Assembly: GCA_036346355.1 (NCBI GenBank)
Contig: CM070591.1
Location: 24,226,001 to 24,290,000 of the forward strand
From: Rhipidocladum racemiflorum
Taxonomy: Eukaryota > Streptophyta > Magnoliopsida > Poales > Poaceae
Reading direction: 5' to 3'
Length of the DNA: 64,000 bases
The notes beneath the pieces are model-generated. The model saw only the letters and a list, made by a program, of their open reading frames with translations, searched no databases and was not told the DNA's origin. The position numbers were made by a program, and so were the translations under genes. Positions 48,089-60,478 of this stretch are shown piece after piece. The first letter of the stretch is position 1, and each line of letters begins with the position of its first letter.

Positions 48089-50020
48089 TTGACATCAAGA
48101 CCGGTATTAGTTCTACCTGATGTTAATCAAAGCTTTGATATTTATTGTGACGACGCGCCAAGGACTTGGATGTGTCGATGCGAGAATGGAAAGGTCGCCG
48201 CTTATGCGCCAAGGCGCTTGAGGTCGCATGAGGAGAATTATCCGACACATGACCTAGAGTTAGCTGCCGTAGTGCATGCCTTGAAGATATGGCGTCACTA
48301 TCTGATCGGGAACAAATGTGAAGTGTATACGGATCATAAGAGCCTTAAGTCTATATTCACCCAGCCGGATCTGAATATGAGGCAAAGGAGATGGTTAGAG
48401 TTGATCAAGGACTACAATGTTGGAATCCATTACCATCCCGGGAAGGCCAACGTAGTTGCCGATGCCTTGAGTCGGAAAAGCCATACCGTGAGTATGTTGC
48501 TAGCCACAAGTCAGGATGAGCTATGTGAGGATTTTCAGAGAATGAAGATTGAGGTGGTACCTAGCGGATTCTTGGCCGCATTAGAAGTAAAGCCTACCCT
48601 AGAGGATCAGATCCGGGAAGGATGTATGATGATGACAAGATCCGCAGGATTAAGTCCATCAAGGAGGAAGGCAAGGCGAGGATTTCAAGTTGGATGAGCA
48701 AGGCACGTTATGGATGAAGGATCGGATTTGTGTGCCTAACAAGAAGGAGTTAAAGCAATCGATTACGAAGAAGCCCATGACTCCAAGTACTCAATTCATC
48801 CTGAAGCGCCAAAATGTATCAGATTTGAAGAAAAGATTCTCGTGGCCGAGCATGAAGCGTGAAGTTGCCGAGCATGTTGCATTGTGCGACGTATGCCGTA
48901 GAGTCAAGGCAATGCATCGAGAGACCAGCAGATTGCTACAAATTACTGAAAATACCTGAGTGGAAGTGGGAGGAAATCGGAATGGATTTCATTACCGGTT
49001 TACCCAAGACTCAAGGAGGTTATGACTCCATATGGGTTATAGTGGATCGCTTGACCAAAATAGCCCATTTTATCCCCGTGAAGACCACTTACTCGGGAGA
49101 TAAGTTAGCAGAGTTGTACATGATCAGGATCGTCTGCTTGCACGGAGTGCCAAAGAGGATTGTATCGGACAGAGGTACCCAATTTACCTCAAGATTCTGG
49201 AATAAGTTGCATGAAGCCATGGGAACCCGTTTGAACTTCAGTACAGCCTATCATCCACAGACGGATGGATGGACAGACCAAAGAGTCAATCAGATTCGGA
49301 GGATATGTTAAGAGCTTGTGCATTGGCTTATGCTACCTCTTGGGATAAGAGTTTGCCGTATGCCGAGTTCGATTACAACAATAGTTACCAAGCTAGTTTA
49401 CGATGTCACCTTTGAGGCATCAGTATGGTCGACTCTCGCCGAACGCCATTGAATTGGAATGAGACCGCAGCGCCGTGTCTTCGGGCCTGATATTCTTCAA
49501 GAAGTCAAGAGCAGATTGCCGTGATTAGGAAAGGTTGAAGATAGCCCAATCACGGCATGTAAGAGTTATCTTGACAACCGCCGCCGAGACTTGAGTTTTG
49601 AACCGTAAGACTTTGTATACCTCAGAGTTACGCCTCAGGGGAGTTAAGAGGTTCCATGCCAAGGGGAAACTCGCACCCCGTTATGTTGGACCATTTAAGA
49701 TTTTGAGCCGCAGAGGCGAAGTTGCTTATCAGCTGGAGTTGCCACAGTCATTAACAGGAGTACATGACGTATTCCATGTGTCCCGATTGAAGAAGTGTCT
49801 CCGAGTACCTGAGGAACAGACTCCGCTAGAGTCAATTGAGTTGCAAGAGGATTTGACTTATAAGGAACATCCCGTGAGGATTCTAGACACAATGGATCGA
49901 GAGATCAGAAATAAGTCAACCCGCTTCAGAGAGTTCGGTGGAGCAATCATGAAGAAAGCGGCGACATGGGAGCGCGAAGAGGATTTGAGGAAAGAGTTCC
50001 CAAACCTATTCCTTAGTTAG
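48089..50020 (+). pseudogene. pol: A4 pol 3' part: RNase H, integrase, chromodomain (frameshifted)
   Basis: RNase H is in 48089-48697 (EENYPTHDLELAAVVHALK, TDHKSLKSIF). Zinc-binding region pieces are in 48690-48959. The integrase core with MDFITGL and SDRGTQF is in 48859-49311, broken just after HPQTDG. The C-terminus with APRYVGPFKIL and the chromodomain are in 49598-50020, ending TAG. The 49310-49600 stretch has many small gaps against A2 and A5. Confidence 0.87.
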
Positions 50021-50047
50021 CCCCGAATCTCGGGACGAGATTCTATT

Positions 50048-50057
50048 AAAGGAGGTT
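50048..50057 (+). promoter_or_regulatory. A4 polypurine tract
   Basis: AAAGGAGGTT directly before TGTAACACC; shorter than in A2. Confidence 0.8.
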
Positions 50058-53000
50058 TGTAACACCCCAAAATTTTGCTTTTCTTAAATTCATGTGTGAT
50101 TTGGCACTTTGGTGAATTTTGGAATTTTCTGAATTTATTTGGATTTATTTGGAATTTATTTGAATTTATTCCATTTTGAAATAATTAAAGAATTTAATTT
50201 TGCAAATAAAATTTTGTTGGAAATATTTTATTTGAGTCCAAAATGATCCAAGATATTTTCCGAATTTTTCCGAATTTTTCTCGAGTCATTTGCTATTTTT
50301 AATGAATTAAATGAATTACTGGGAATTATTTTAATTATTAAATCGCTGGAAAATGCGAGTGGGTTTGTACTGTTCATCCGACCGAGCCTGAGTCAGACTC
50401 GAGTTCGAGTCCGACCCGAGCCAGTTGACTCAACCAAACCCGTTCTTAATCCCAATCGATTTCGACCGTTGGATCGGGATCCAACGGTCCGGATTGGACC
50501 GTACCGGTTCGAGCCCGAGTCCGGTCGGACCCGTTCGCGCGTGAGCAATCGCAGCCGCTCATCGCGACACGTGGACGGTTCCCAGCCATCGTCTCCGCTC
50601 CGACTCCGAGCCGGAAAGCTCCGCCGTGACCGAGCGGGACACGGCTAGGGTTCCGATTTGCGCGCACGTCGAGGCCGTATTTAAGGCCCGGACCGGCCCC
50701 CGAGGTTGCCCTCTCCCATGCGTCCCGTTTGCCCTAGCTAATAGAGCTCATGCTGCCGCCAAGCCGTGCCGATTGCTCGCCGAAGTTGGACGGAGCCGCT
50801 ACGGTTTCCTCGTCTTCTCCGGCACCGATAGCCCTTGTCCGCCGTGTTGAAACCCAGGTTCGGAACCCCCAAGACAAGGCGCACCTGCGGGACATCTCGA
50901 TCACGCCGGAGAACGCCCGTAGCGCCGCGCCCGTGGTCATCTTCCCTGGCGCCGGCAACCCAGCCCTGCCGTGACTCCATCTCCGTCCACGAGCCTCGGC
51001 ACCGTTGGATCTTCATCGACGATCACGGTGAGTCCACGCTTCCCGAAACTTTGGAAAACCAGATCGGATCTCGACCGCTGGATCAAGATCCGATGGCCCA
51101 CGATCGCCACGCGGCCGAAATCGCGTTAACTTAGGTAGATCTAGACCGTTGGATCTAGATCCAACGGCCGCGTGATCATGCCACGTAGCCGCCGCCGCTG
51201 CGGCGTTAATGCCATCGATGTGCCGCTCCGCGTGCGGCCGAGCCTGGGCGTGACTGCGCGTCACTAACATGCGGGGCCCGCATGTCAGTGTCTCGCCCGA
51301 GAGCCGCACCGTGCACGTGACCCACTGACGGGTGGGACCCGCGTGTCAGCGACCCGAGCCGTGGACCGGGTTCACGGTGGACCGAGCCGCACCATGCGCC
51401 AAGTCCGTGAGCCGGCTGACGTCAGCCGACCAACCAAGAGCCGATGCGTGTCACCCATGACGCAATAATTAATTTCCGAAAAAGAAAATGATTTATTAAT
51501 TCGAAATAATGATTTCAGATTTTGATTCAAACTTCAAACGCTTATAACTTTTGCGTTTCAACTCCGATTTGAGTGATTCAAATTTCTAAATTTGTATAAA
51601 ATTGAGATCTACCTAAATATAAATTTTATTTAATTTTTGGACTAAAGTTTTTCTCTGTAAAATTATTTAATTGATTATTTAAACTTTAAATAATCATAAC
51701 TTTTGCGTTTTAACTCCAAATTTGACGATTCCAATTTCTAAAAATTCATAAAATTATGTTCTCTCTGTTTATGGATTTTATTTGGATGTTTGGACACTTT
51801 TTGCCTATTGTTTATTTGTGTATTGCTATTTGCACGCTTTACGAGTAGACGTTGAAGTGCCGGAAGGATTCGAAGGAGAAGTATTGACTCAGGATCCAAC
51901 TCAAGACCAAGAACAAGTACTTTTTGAAGGCAAGTTGTGCTTTGACCATGTTGATCCTAATTCGAAATCTATTTTGATTTAACCTATTGCATGCTAGTTC
52001 AATTAGAAAATACTTTATTTAAATATGGGGGATTAGATAAGTACCAATTTGCTGTATGACACCTTGATTATTTAAGTATGTGCCATGACCCCTTGTCACC
52101 CTAGTTGTGGTTTACTTGTTGGACATTATTAAATTGCCAACATGGGTTTTAGACCGTTGTAGTATACTGCTTAGACCTGCTACGTGCTCATGACATGATT
52201 TTGGACAATCAAATGCTAATATTGACTTAATGATATATTGAACCTGTTTTGGAAAGGTATCATGTGATGTTGATGGCACGTGGTGCATGGTAATCAATCG
52301 GGTTTGATAAATAGTTTTGACCGGGCATGTGGCAAGAATGATCAGTGGGCCATTGTGGCATTGGGGATGTTGATTTGGTTCTTCGGGTAGTCTTGCCCTG
52401 GTCACCCTAAGGACTTAACCTTGCAAGCCTTTGAACTGGGTCTAACGTGCAACCACATGTCTCAGTAATGGGACGGACCTAGTTGACTAAGTTGCTAATA
52501 ACGCACTGTGGGACCTCGTGAGGTCAACTACACCCTTTGTGTAAGTTGTACGGGGAGCGCATCGGCCGAGGCCAGTACTCCATCTAACGGTTGATTGGCC
52601 TAGACTTCGCCTTAGCTAAGGGAAGGGTTAGTGCGCAATAACCGGGAGGACCACTTGCATTGTTAGAGGTTTCCAAAAGACTTTGTTACTGAACTCGCCT
52701 TTGTGGTGTTTGATCAGTATCTTGTGGGTAAAGTGCATAACCTCTGCAGAGTGTAGAATCTATTCGAATAGCCGTGTCCGCGGTATTGGACATCGCTCGG
52801 GAATTACAGTCAAGGGTTAGATTTTCTCAAAAATAACTTGGATTTAAAAGGTTGGGTTGGATTAGTAATGATGTTGCTGGAAATGTGGATTAGGATGGGA
52901 AAGGTGTTTATTAAACTCCTTGAAAAGTTATTTATGCTATACTTGTTTCTACTGCTTTCGAATCTACTTATGTTACTTGTCAAATGCTGTTTACTGCAAA

Positions 53001-53458
53001 TATACCTTAAGCTATTCCTTTGTACCAAGCCATGCATATAGTATATTAGCTTTGCATTCTGCATGACTTGCTGAGTACCAAGTACTCACCCTTGCCATAA
53101 TACAACACCAGTTGAAGAGGAGACTACACCAGCTTTGGAAGAGGAGCTCCAAGAGGATCCGTCTACTTAGGGAAGCGAGCCCATCGATTGCCTCGTGGTA
53201 TACTGGATGGCGCCACGAAGTTATTTGATTTTCCGCTGCTACTATTTCTCTCTTAATAAGTTTCGCCCTGCGAGGCGTACATTTGTGACTTGACCATAAG
53301 GTCAAGTACCCAGTTTGACTATTTAAATAAAGTACTCTATTAGTATCAAGTGGTATGATTGTGATATTTACCGATGTTAAGACTGTGTGCACTAGCGCGT
53401 TCCTGGACTAGTGCTGAATACACAGAGGGTCCGGATTTGCAAATTCGGGGTCCCGACA
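50058..53458 (+). repeat. A4 3' LTR
   Basis: Matches 40975-44365. TATTTAA at 50678-50684; exon-like blocks at 51849-51929 and 53112-53170 with the same frame and stop. Ends GTCCCGACA at 53458. Confidence 0.95.
50678..50684 (+). promoter_or_regulatory. TATA-like box of A4 3' LTR
   Basis: TATTTAA; it could read out into D and beyond, towards E. Confidence 0.45.
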
Positions 53459-54090
53459 GCAGCCGCACAGAAGGTCAAAGACATTTAATGCACATCGTGC
53501 GCATTAAATGTGGGTAATGAAGGCCATAGTGTGGCGGTGTGTGTTCCCAACGCGCACCATAAATGGCGGGTGACGTCATGGTGCAAGTTCCCACTCCAGC
53601 AGTGCGGGCGACGCCGGCAGGTGCGGGGCCCAAAGCGGGGGTTAGGACGGCTACGCCAGAGCATTAAGCATGCTGCAAAAACAGTGACAGGCGCATTAAT
53701 TGCAGCCCATCCAGTGTATTCAATGTACTATCTTGTTTGTAAACCCCTTGCACCTCAGCCGACCCGGAGATATAAAAGGTAACTGAGGTGCATGGGAAGG
53801 GGGGGTTTGGACAGTCCTTCTCCTTCTTCTCGACCGGCTCATCTGAGGAGATGGGGAGTCCCAGTGAAGCTGTTTTCAGCTATTTCCCCCAAGAGCATAA
53901 ACCAGAGCAATTCCTGTAGGACTAGGGCTTTTACTCGTAAAGAGGGCCCGAACCTGGATAAACCCTAGCGTCTTCTTGCGAACTTCATTCGTTCTCTGTC
54001 CGCTGTGTCCGGAGCAATCCCCACGAAAGCCCCTCATTCGGACTTCTCATACCCCGTTCGGGAAGGGGTCTGTTAGCTCATACGCTAACA
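53459..54090 (+). repeat. D: LTR-like promoter region of an unidentified retroelement
   Basis: It starts with the second GCAGC. It has a clear TATAAAAG at 53771-53778, then a leader (ccagagcaa..., tagggcttttactc, ggcccgaacctggataaa) of the type found in R/U5 of many grass gypsy LTRs. The right end is near the perfect hairpin TGTTAGC-tcatac-GCTAACA (54071-54090). The left end is only 40944-40974 beyond A4. No paired LTR, PBS or duplication is visible, so it is a fragment or a solo LTR. No coding seen. Confidence 0.5.
53771..53778 (+). promoter_or_regulatory. TATA box in D
   Basis: TATAAAAG, preceded by a GC-rich stretch and followed by a leader typical of LTR transcripts. Confidence 0.6.
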
Positions 54091-55740
54091 ACCGTGAATT
54101 ATCTTTGGAATAAATTTTAACGGAAGCAGATGGACATAGTGGGTTGTGTTGGAAACTCTTGAGATTTAATTTGTAACTCTTTTTGACTGGAGTTGGATTT
54201 ATTTGCATAACGTGTGTGGTGTTTGCAAGTGCTCCAAAAGGTGGTTTTTATGGATGTTTCATCGGTGATGTTGTTAGCAAAGTGTTCTCTTTTTGGATAT
54301 GAGTTTCCCTTTCTTTTGAGAAAAATATGTGGCGGCTGTGTGTACAGATGTTTGACTTTGGAGTCGATGTTCTTTTCCAAAATGTTGATTTTGGTTAAAA
54401 TGCGATGTTTTGCAAGTTTAGTTTTCAAATTGACGTGGCTTCCTATACGATGTGGTGTTCCTATTAATGGTGATTCCGTCATAGTTTATATGAATTTCGC
54501 AGCCATCGATGTTAATTGTGTTTCAATCATGTGATACCGACGAAGAAGTCTTTTGGTGGATGACTATTCGGTATTGTTGTTATATGAAGAATGAATGGTG
54601 AAAATGAAGCATGACATTGTTTATAGATGTTTAATGATGAAAGAGTCGATGAGCCAGGTTGGTGAGAAAGTCATATATGGATATATGACTAATCCGGAGT
54701 GCTCTTGAAAAATGTGCGTGCATGTCATAAATTGAGACTTCTATTTCTTTCTGGTATGTTGGTTGTGGTGTAGGAGATTTGTGTTTCCTTTGCATCTTAG
54801 CTTAGGAAAAATAAGATGAGTACTCTTTGGTTGTTGCCGGATTCTTTCCAAAGTGGCTTTTAGCTCTTTGGAGTTCGAGTTGTTGTATGTGGATCATTTT
54901 GGGTTCATGGGTTTTGGTTGAGCTTACTCAATGATTGTACCCTTTGTTCTGATTCTTTGAAAGGAAGAATGCGAGGGCGAGACCTTCTAAGAAAGGAAAA
55001 TTTAGTGTGGGTTGGTAATGACCTAAGATATTAGGCGTTGCTACTGGTTGATCGTAACTAGTTTGGAAGTGAAGAGTAAAGGAAGGTTGGGTATGGCCCA
55101 ATTCAAATTTTCTTGGAGAATTGTCATTGAGGTGTTCCTCGATAGGGTTGATCAAATTATTAGTGGACCACTTGGTGGTTGCTAGTAATTGCTTTCTGTT
55201 TTTGAACAGTATTGGATCTTTTGTCACCGATCTTTGAGCGTGTTGTGCCAACCGAAGAGGAATGTTCGGTTGTTGTTGAATTTGTGGGTTTTCAGAACCC
55301 TGGTCATAACGTAGGCTTCTCCTTTCGGTGGTACTGGGGTGGGTGTTGGTCTTGTTGTAAAAGATCAGCATGTAACCCCGTTGGTTCGAGCAGTTAGTAA
55401 TCTTAGAGTGTTGTGTCTCAATTGGTTTGCGTCGTCTTGAATACGACGAACCACAGTTGAGTGGTTGAGACGTGAATCACTTTTGTGCGTGGGAGCGGAA
55501 GATAGATCTAGAAGTTGGTACCATGTCCTTCTGGAGAGTAGCTTTGGTTAAAGGGATTGGGCACTTTAGTGCCAAGGAATGCATGGAATAAGGAGTGTGA
55601 GACCGTTTTATTTTGTGGTCTGTTTGGGACTTTAACATATCTGCTTGTGATGTATATAATTTGCTTGTCATATAATCTTTGTAATCGTATTGTTTCAAAG
55701 GGCATGGCTAGCATTTCCCGAGGTTAGCCAATAAATAGAA
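54091..55740 (+). mobile_element. E: diverged segment related to the B2 internal region
   Basis: 54100-54930 matches the reverse of B2 33010-33840 in order, for example the blocks at 54105-54165, 54340-54420 and 54650-54720 ('gagaaagtcatatatggatatatgactaatccgg'-like). From about 54930 on, similarity is weak and I cannot align it by eye. No real coding frame. Orientation is opposite to B2. It shows a second, older member of the B family. Confidence 0.6.
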
Positions 55741-56021
55741 AAATATTTAACAATAAAAACTAATATCACAGATGATTCCACATAAGGAACCGTATGTGAT
55801 ATATCACATACCACAGAAGGTTCTTTAATAGAAAAGTATGCGTTGTGGCCACATCACAGATTGTTCTTTACTAGAACTGTCTTTGATGTGATTTTCACTG
55901 ACAGTTCAAGAATTGTTTATGATACATCATTTTTATCACTAACACATGTTTACAAATGGTTCACAAAACCATATGTGATCACCTTTTATAACCGTATGTG
56001 ATGACCTTGTCTGTAGTAGTG
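55741..56021. mobile_element. CACTA-type DNA transposon end (fragment)
   Basis: The right edge reads ...TGTCTGTAGTAGTG, that is CACTACTACAGACA in reverse, a CACTA-type terminus. Inside are several variants of the subterminal motif accgtatgtgat / atcacatac in both orientations (near 55788, 55800, 55970, 55990). The left limit is uncertain and the other terminus is not seen. No transposase. Probably an end fragment of an En/Spm-like element. Confidence 0.55.
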
Positions 56022-56911
56022 CACGTCACGCATAGGAGAGGTAGGAACAAAGCCACTGGCTGAAGAAGTGTCAAAAGGTAAGGGGTGGTCATCCTAAGGT
56101 GTGGAGATAGAAACAAGAAGCACCTCAAGTGCAGAGGGGACTAGATCAAGTAGTGTGCTATCATCTCCAGCATCCTCGTCCTCTACAAAGATGGTCTCAG
56201 AGAGAGGAGAAGTGCCTCAAACATCTGGTCTAGTCCCTAGACCAGCCTCATCGAATGTCAACTTACAAGCCTCTATAATCCTACTCGTCTCACAACTCCA
56301 GACCCTATAGCTATGAGAAGAAGTCGAGTAACCTACAAAGATCTCATTAGAAGAACATGACTCAAACTTATTTAGGTTCCAAGACTTCAAAAAGAAACAC
56401 TTGCATCCAAAGTCACGAAAATGGGCAACATTGGGCTTTTGCCCATTCCTCAATTCATATGAAGTGAGGTACAAGTATGCTCTCAAGAAAACTCAGTTGG
56501 ACACATGGCAAGCAGTCGCTATAGCCTCAACCCAAAACTTCCAAGGAGTATTGTAATCATCTAACATCATCCTGGCCATCTAGACTAAGGTCTTGTTCTT
56601 CTTCTTCACTACATCATTTTGCTGAGGGACGTATTGACAAGATAAATGATTCTCAATACCAAACTCCACATAGAAACTCTGAAAGTAGGAAATCATGAAC
56701 TGTATGCCATTGTCATTGTGTATATCTCATAAGGCACCTGTGACCTTAAGAGACAACCTATAAACCAAACACCTAAAATGGGTAAATGACTCATCCTTCG
56801 AGGTAACAAAAAATACACAAGAATACCTCAAAAAATCATCAACGATGACAAGAATGTACCACTTCCCATCGCTGATTGCACTCTTTCTGAACCAACTATG
56901 TCCATGTGTAA
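56022..56911 (-). pseudogene. pol: Ty1/copia integrase fragment with stops
   Basis: In reverse, 56640-56880 reads SDGKWYILVIVDDF and NGIQF-type core motifs; then QQNDVVKKKNKTLV, then ARMMLDDYNTPWKFWVEAIATACHVSN, then HFRDFGCKCFFL (56217-56486), the order of a copia integrase C-terminus. Past it comes an acidic linker, as before copia RT. In-frame stops at about 56579, 56500 and 56730 and loss of RT make it dead. A5 interrupts it at 56911. It is unrelated to the gypsy families here. Confidence 0.82.
56907..56911. repeat. A5 presumed target-site duplication, left (TGTAA)
   Basis: Five bases before the LTR start; the partner copy is beyond the window. Confidence 0.5.
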
Positions 56912-59900
56912 TGTCGGGACCCGAATTTGCAAATCCGGACCCTCTGTGTATTCAGCACTAGTCCAGGAACGCGCTAGTGCACACAGTCTTAACATCGGTA
57001 AATATCACAATCATACCACTCGATACTAATAAAGTACTTTAATTAAATAGTCAAACTGGTTGCTCGACCTTATGGTCAAGTTACAAATAAACACCTCGCA
57101 GGGCGAAACTTATTAAGAGAGAAATAATAGCAGCGGAAAATAAGATAACATCGTGGTGCCATCCAGTATACCACAAGCAACTGACTGGGCTCGCTCCCTA
57201 AGTAGACGGTTCCTCTTGGAGCTCCTCCTCCAAAGCTGGTGTAGTCTCCTCTTCCACTGGTGTTGTATTGCGGCAAGGGTGAGTACTTGGTACTCAGCAA
57301 GTCATGCACAGAATGCAAGCTAATATATTATATGCATGGCTTGATACAAAGGAATAGCCCAAGGTATATTTGCAGAAATGACATTTAACAAGTAGCATAA
57401 GTAGATTCGAAAGCAGTAGAAACAAGTAAAGCATAACTAACTTTTCAAGGAGTTTAATAAACATCTTTCCCATCCTAATCCACATTTCCATCAACATCAT
57501 TATTAAACCAAACCCAATCTTTCAAGTCCAAGTTATTTTCAGGAAAGTCTAACCCTTGACTGTAATTCCCGAGCGATGTCCAATACCGCGGACACGGCTA
57601 TTCGAATAGATTGTACACTCTACAGAGGTTATGCACTTTACCCACAAGATACAGTCAAACACCACGAAGGCGAGTTCCCGTAACAAAGTCTTTCGGAAAC
57701 TTCTAACAATACAAGTGGTCCTCCCCGGTTGTTGCACGCTAACCCTTCCCTTAGCTAAGGCGAAGTTTAGGCTAACCAACCGTTAGATGGGTACCTGGCC
57801 TCAGCCAGACGCTCCGCCGCACAACTTACACAAAGGGTGTAGTTGACCTCCGAGGTCCCACAGTAATGCGTTATTAGCAACTTATTCAACTAGGTCCGTC
57901 CCATTACACATGTGGTTGCAAGATTAACTCAGTTCAAAGGCTTGCAAGGTGAAGTCCTTAGGGTGACCAGTGGCAAGACTACCCAAGAACCAAACCAACA
58001 TTCCCAATGCCACAACTGCCCACTGATCATTCTTGCCACATGCCCCTGGCCGAAACTATTTATCAAACCCCAGTTGATTACCATGCACCACGTGCCATCA
58101 ACATCACATGATACCTTTCCAAAACAGGTTCAATATGTCATTAAGTCAATATTAACGTTTGATTGTCCAAAATCATGTCATGAGTACGTAGCAGGTCTAA
58201 GCAGTATACTACAACGTTCTATAAACCCATGTTGGCAATTTAGTAATGCCCAACTAGTAGTCCTCACTAGGGTGACAAGGGGGTCATGGCACATATATAA
58301 TTAACCAAGGTGTCATACAGCAAATTGTCATTTATCTAATTTCCCATAATTAAGTAAAGCATTTTCTATTTGAACTAGCATGCAATACATTAAATCAAAA
58401 TAGGTTTCAAAAATGGGATCAATATGGTCAAAAAGTACTTGTTCTTGGTCTTGAGTTGGATCCTGAGTCAATACTTCTCCTTCGAATCCTTCCGGCACTT
58501 CAACGTCTACTCGTAAAGCGTGCAAATAGCAATACATGAATAAACAATAGGCAAAAAGTGTTCAAACGTCCAAATAAAATCCATAAACAGAGAGAACATA
58601 ATTTTATGAATTTTTAGAAACTGGAATCGCTCAAATCGGAGTTAAAATGCAAAAGTTATGATTATTCAAAGTTTAAATAATCAATTTAATAATATTACAG
58701 AGAAAAACTTTAGTCCAAAAATTAAATAAAATTCATAATTAGGTAGATCTCAAATTTATACAAATTTAGAAATTTGAATCACTCAAATCAGAGTTGAAAC
58801 GCAAAAGTTATAAGCGTTTGAAGTTTGAATCAAAATCTGAAATCATTATTTCGAATTAATAAATCATTTTCTTTTTCGGAAATTAATTATTGCGTCAGCG
58901 AGGACACGTGGCAGCCTCTGATTGGGCGGCTGACGTCAGCCGGTCCATGGGCTCAGCCCACGGTTCGGCTCGGTCCACCGTGGACTCGGTCCACGGCTCA
59001 CGTGAGACTGACAAGTGGGACCACTCGGGTGACGTCATTGCTGACGTCAGCGGGGACTCAGCCCGTTGCGCTGACAGGTGGGACCCACTGTGACGTCATG
59101 GGTGACGTCACCGCACGGCTGGGGTGGCCGCTGACGTGCGGGCCCGCCATGACGTCAGCGTGACGTCATGGTGCAGTTTGGCTGGGTCGCTGACATGCGG
59201 GCCCCGCGTGTCAGTGACCCACACGCGCCCATGGGCGCGGCGGCTCGGCTCCCCGGACACGTGGCACGATCGTGTCCGTTGATTTGAAAATCAACGGCCG
59301 TGATTAGATCCAGGGTTAACACGTTGAAAACTACATGGTGATCGTGGGCCGTTCGATCTAGATCGGACGATCCAGATCTAACCCTACGTTAACGCTGCTA
59401 CGGCACGTGGTGATCGTGGGCCGTTGGATCTTGATCCAACGGTCCGGATCTGATCTGGGTTCCAGGGTTTGGGGGAGAACGTGGGCTCACCGCTTGCGTT
59501 CGATCTTGATCGAACGGCTGTGGAAGCTTGAAGATGTCGATGGCGGCGCGGCGGCTCGAGATCAGCAGAGTTGGGGACGGCGACACGGGCAACGGCGCTC
59601 TGAGGGCCTTCTGACGAGATGAAGTACGTGCCCAGGTTCGCCTCGTCTCGGGGGTTGCGGATCTGGCCACGGAAGCGGCGGAGAACGAAGAACACACGGC
59701 GGCCGTTCTTAGCTACGGCGAGGAATTGCGGCGGCGCTAGGGTTTCCCTGTAGGCGTGGGCTAGGGCAACGGGCGCGGCGTCAAACGACGGTCCTCGGGA
59801 GGGGGTCCACGGCTTTTATAGCGCGGAATCCGAGTCCGACGCGGCGGCGGAGAGCAACGGCCGCGGCGAGGTCTCCGGATCGGGGACGATGACCCCGGAC

Positions 59901-60436
59901 CGTCCACATGGCGCGATCAACGGCCACGATGGCTTGGCGCGAACGGGTCCGACCCGGGTCCGGTCGGATCGGGCTCGCGTGACGTGGTGCCGTCACGGCC
60001 GTTGGATCTCGATCCAACGGTCACGTGGCTAGGTTCTACGAGTGGGTTCGGCTCGACCACGGGCTCGGTCGGTTCGGTCGGACTCGAACTCGAAGTCCGA
60101 CTCGCTCTGGCCAGAGGAACAAGAATCGACCCTGTTGATTTTCCAGCGATTAAATATTTAAAATAATTCCCAACAATTTATTTAATTCAAGAAAAATAGC
60201 AAAATACTCAGAAAAATTCCAGAAAAATTCTGGAAAATATTTTGGAACATTTTGGACTCAAATAAAATATTTCCAACAAAATTTTATTTGCAAAGTTTAA
60301 TTCTTTAATTATTTCAATATGGAATAAATTCAAATTAAATCTAAATAAATCCAAATAAATTCCAGAAAATTCCAAAAATTCACAAATGTGCAAAATAGTA
60401 TTTAATTTCGTGAAAAGCAAAAATTGGGGTGTTACA
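56912..60436 (-). repeat. A5 3' LTR
   Basis: TGTCGGGACCCG to GGGGTGTTACA. It has TGACGTCA sites (about 58930, 59028-59050, 59095-59110), palindromes near 59278-59300, 59430-59445 and 59998-60022, and TATAAAAG at 59813-59820 (reverse). Confidence 0.95.
59813..59820 (-). promoter_or_regulatory. TATA box of A5 3' LTR
   Basis: TATAAAAG on minus, a canonical box where A1-A4 have TATTTAA. Confidence 0.55.
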
Positions 60437-60452
60437 AACCTCCCACCTTTAA
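60437..60452 (-). promoter_or_regulatory. A5 polypurine tract
   Basis: In sense TTAAAGGTGGGAGGTT, before the LTR. Confidence 0.8.
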
Positions 60453-60478
60453 TAGAATCTCATCCCCGAGATTTAAGG

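Larger units (their letters stand above)
40975..53458 (+). mobile_element. A4: Ty3/gypsy chromovirus, complete structure, plus strand
   Basis: LTRs 40975-44365 (3391 bp) and 50058-53458 (3401 bp) flank 5692 bp. Exact GCAGC duplications lie at both ends. Order: PBS, ORF0, gag, PR, RT, RNase H, IN, chromodomain, PPT. Its LTR is a subtype close to A3, about 100 bp shorter than A1, A2 and A5. RT is open for 424 codons; gag and integrase are frameshifted. Confidence 0.95.

Noticed and set aside
54214..54534. 106-codon frame in E with Cys and hydrophobic residues
   Set aside because: Not kept in the matching B2 segment (33420-33740), which has stops in that frame.
56101..56310. 69-codon Ser-rich frame on plus
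   Set aside because: Antisense of the acidic copia linker on minus.
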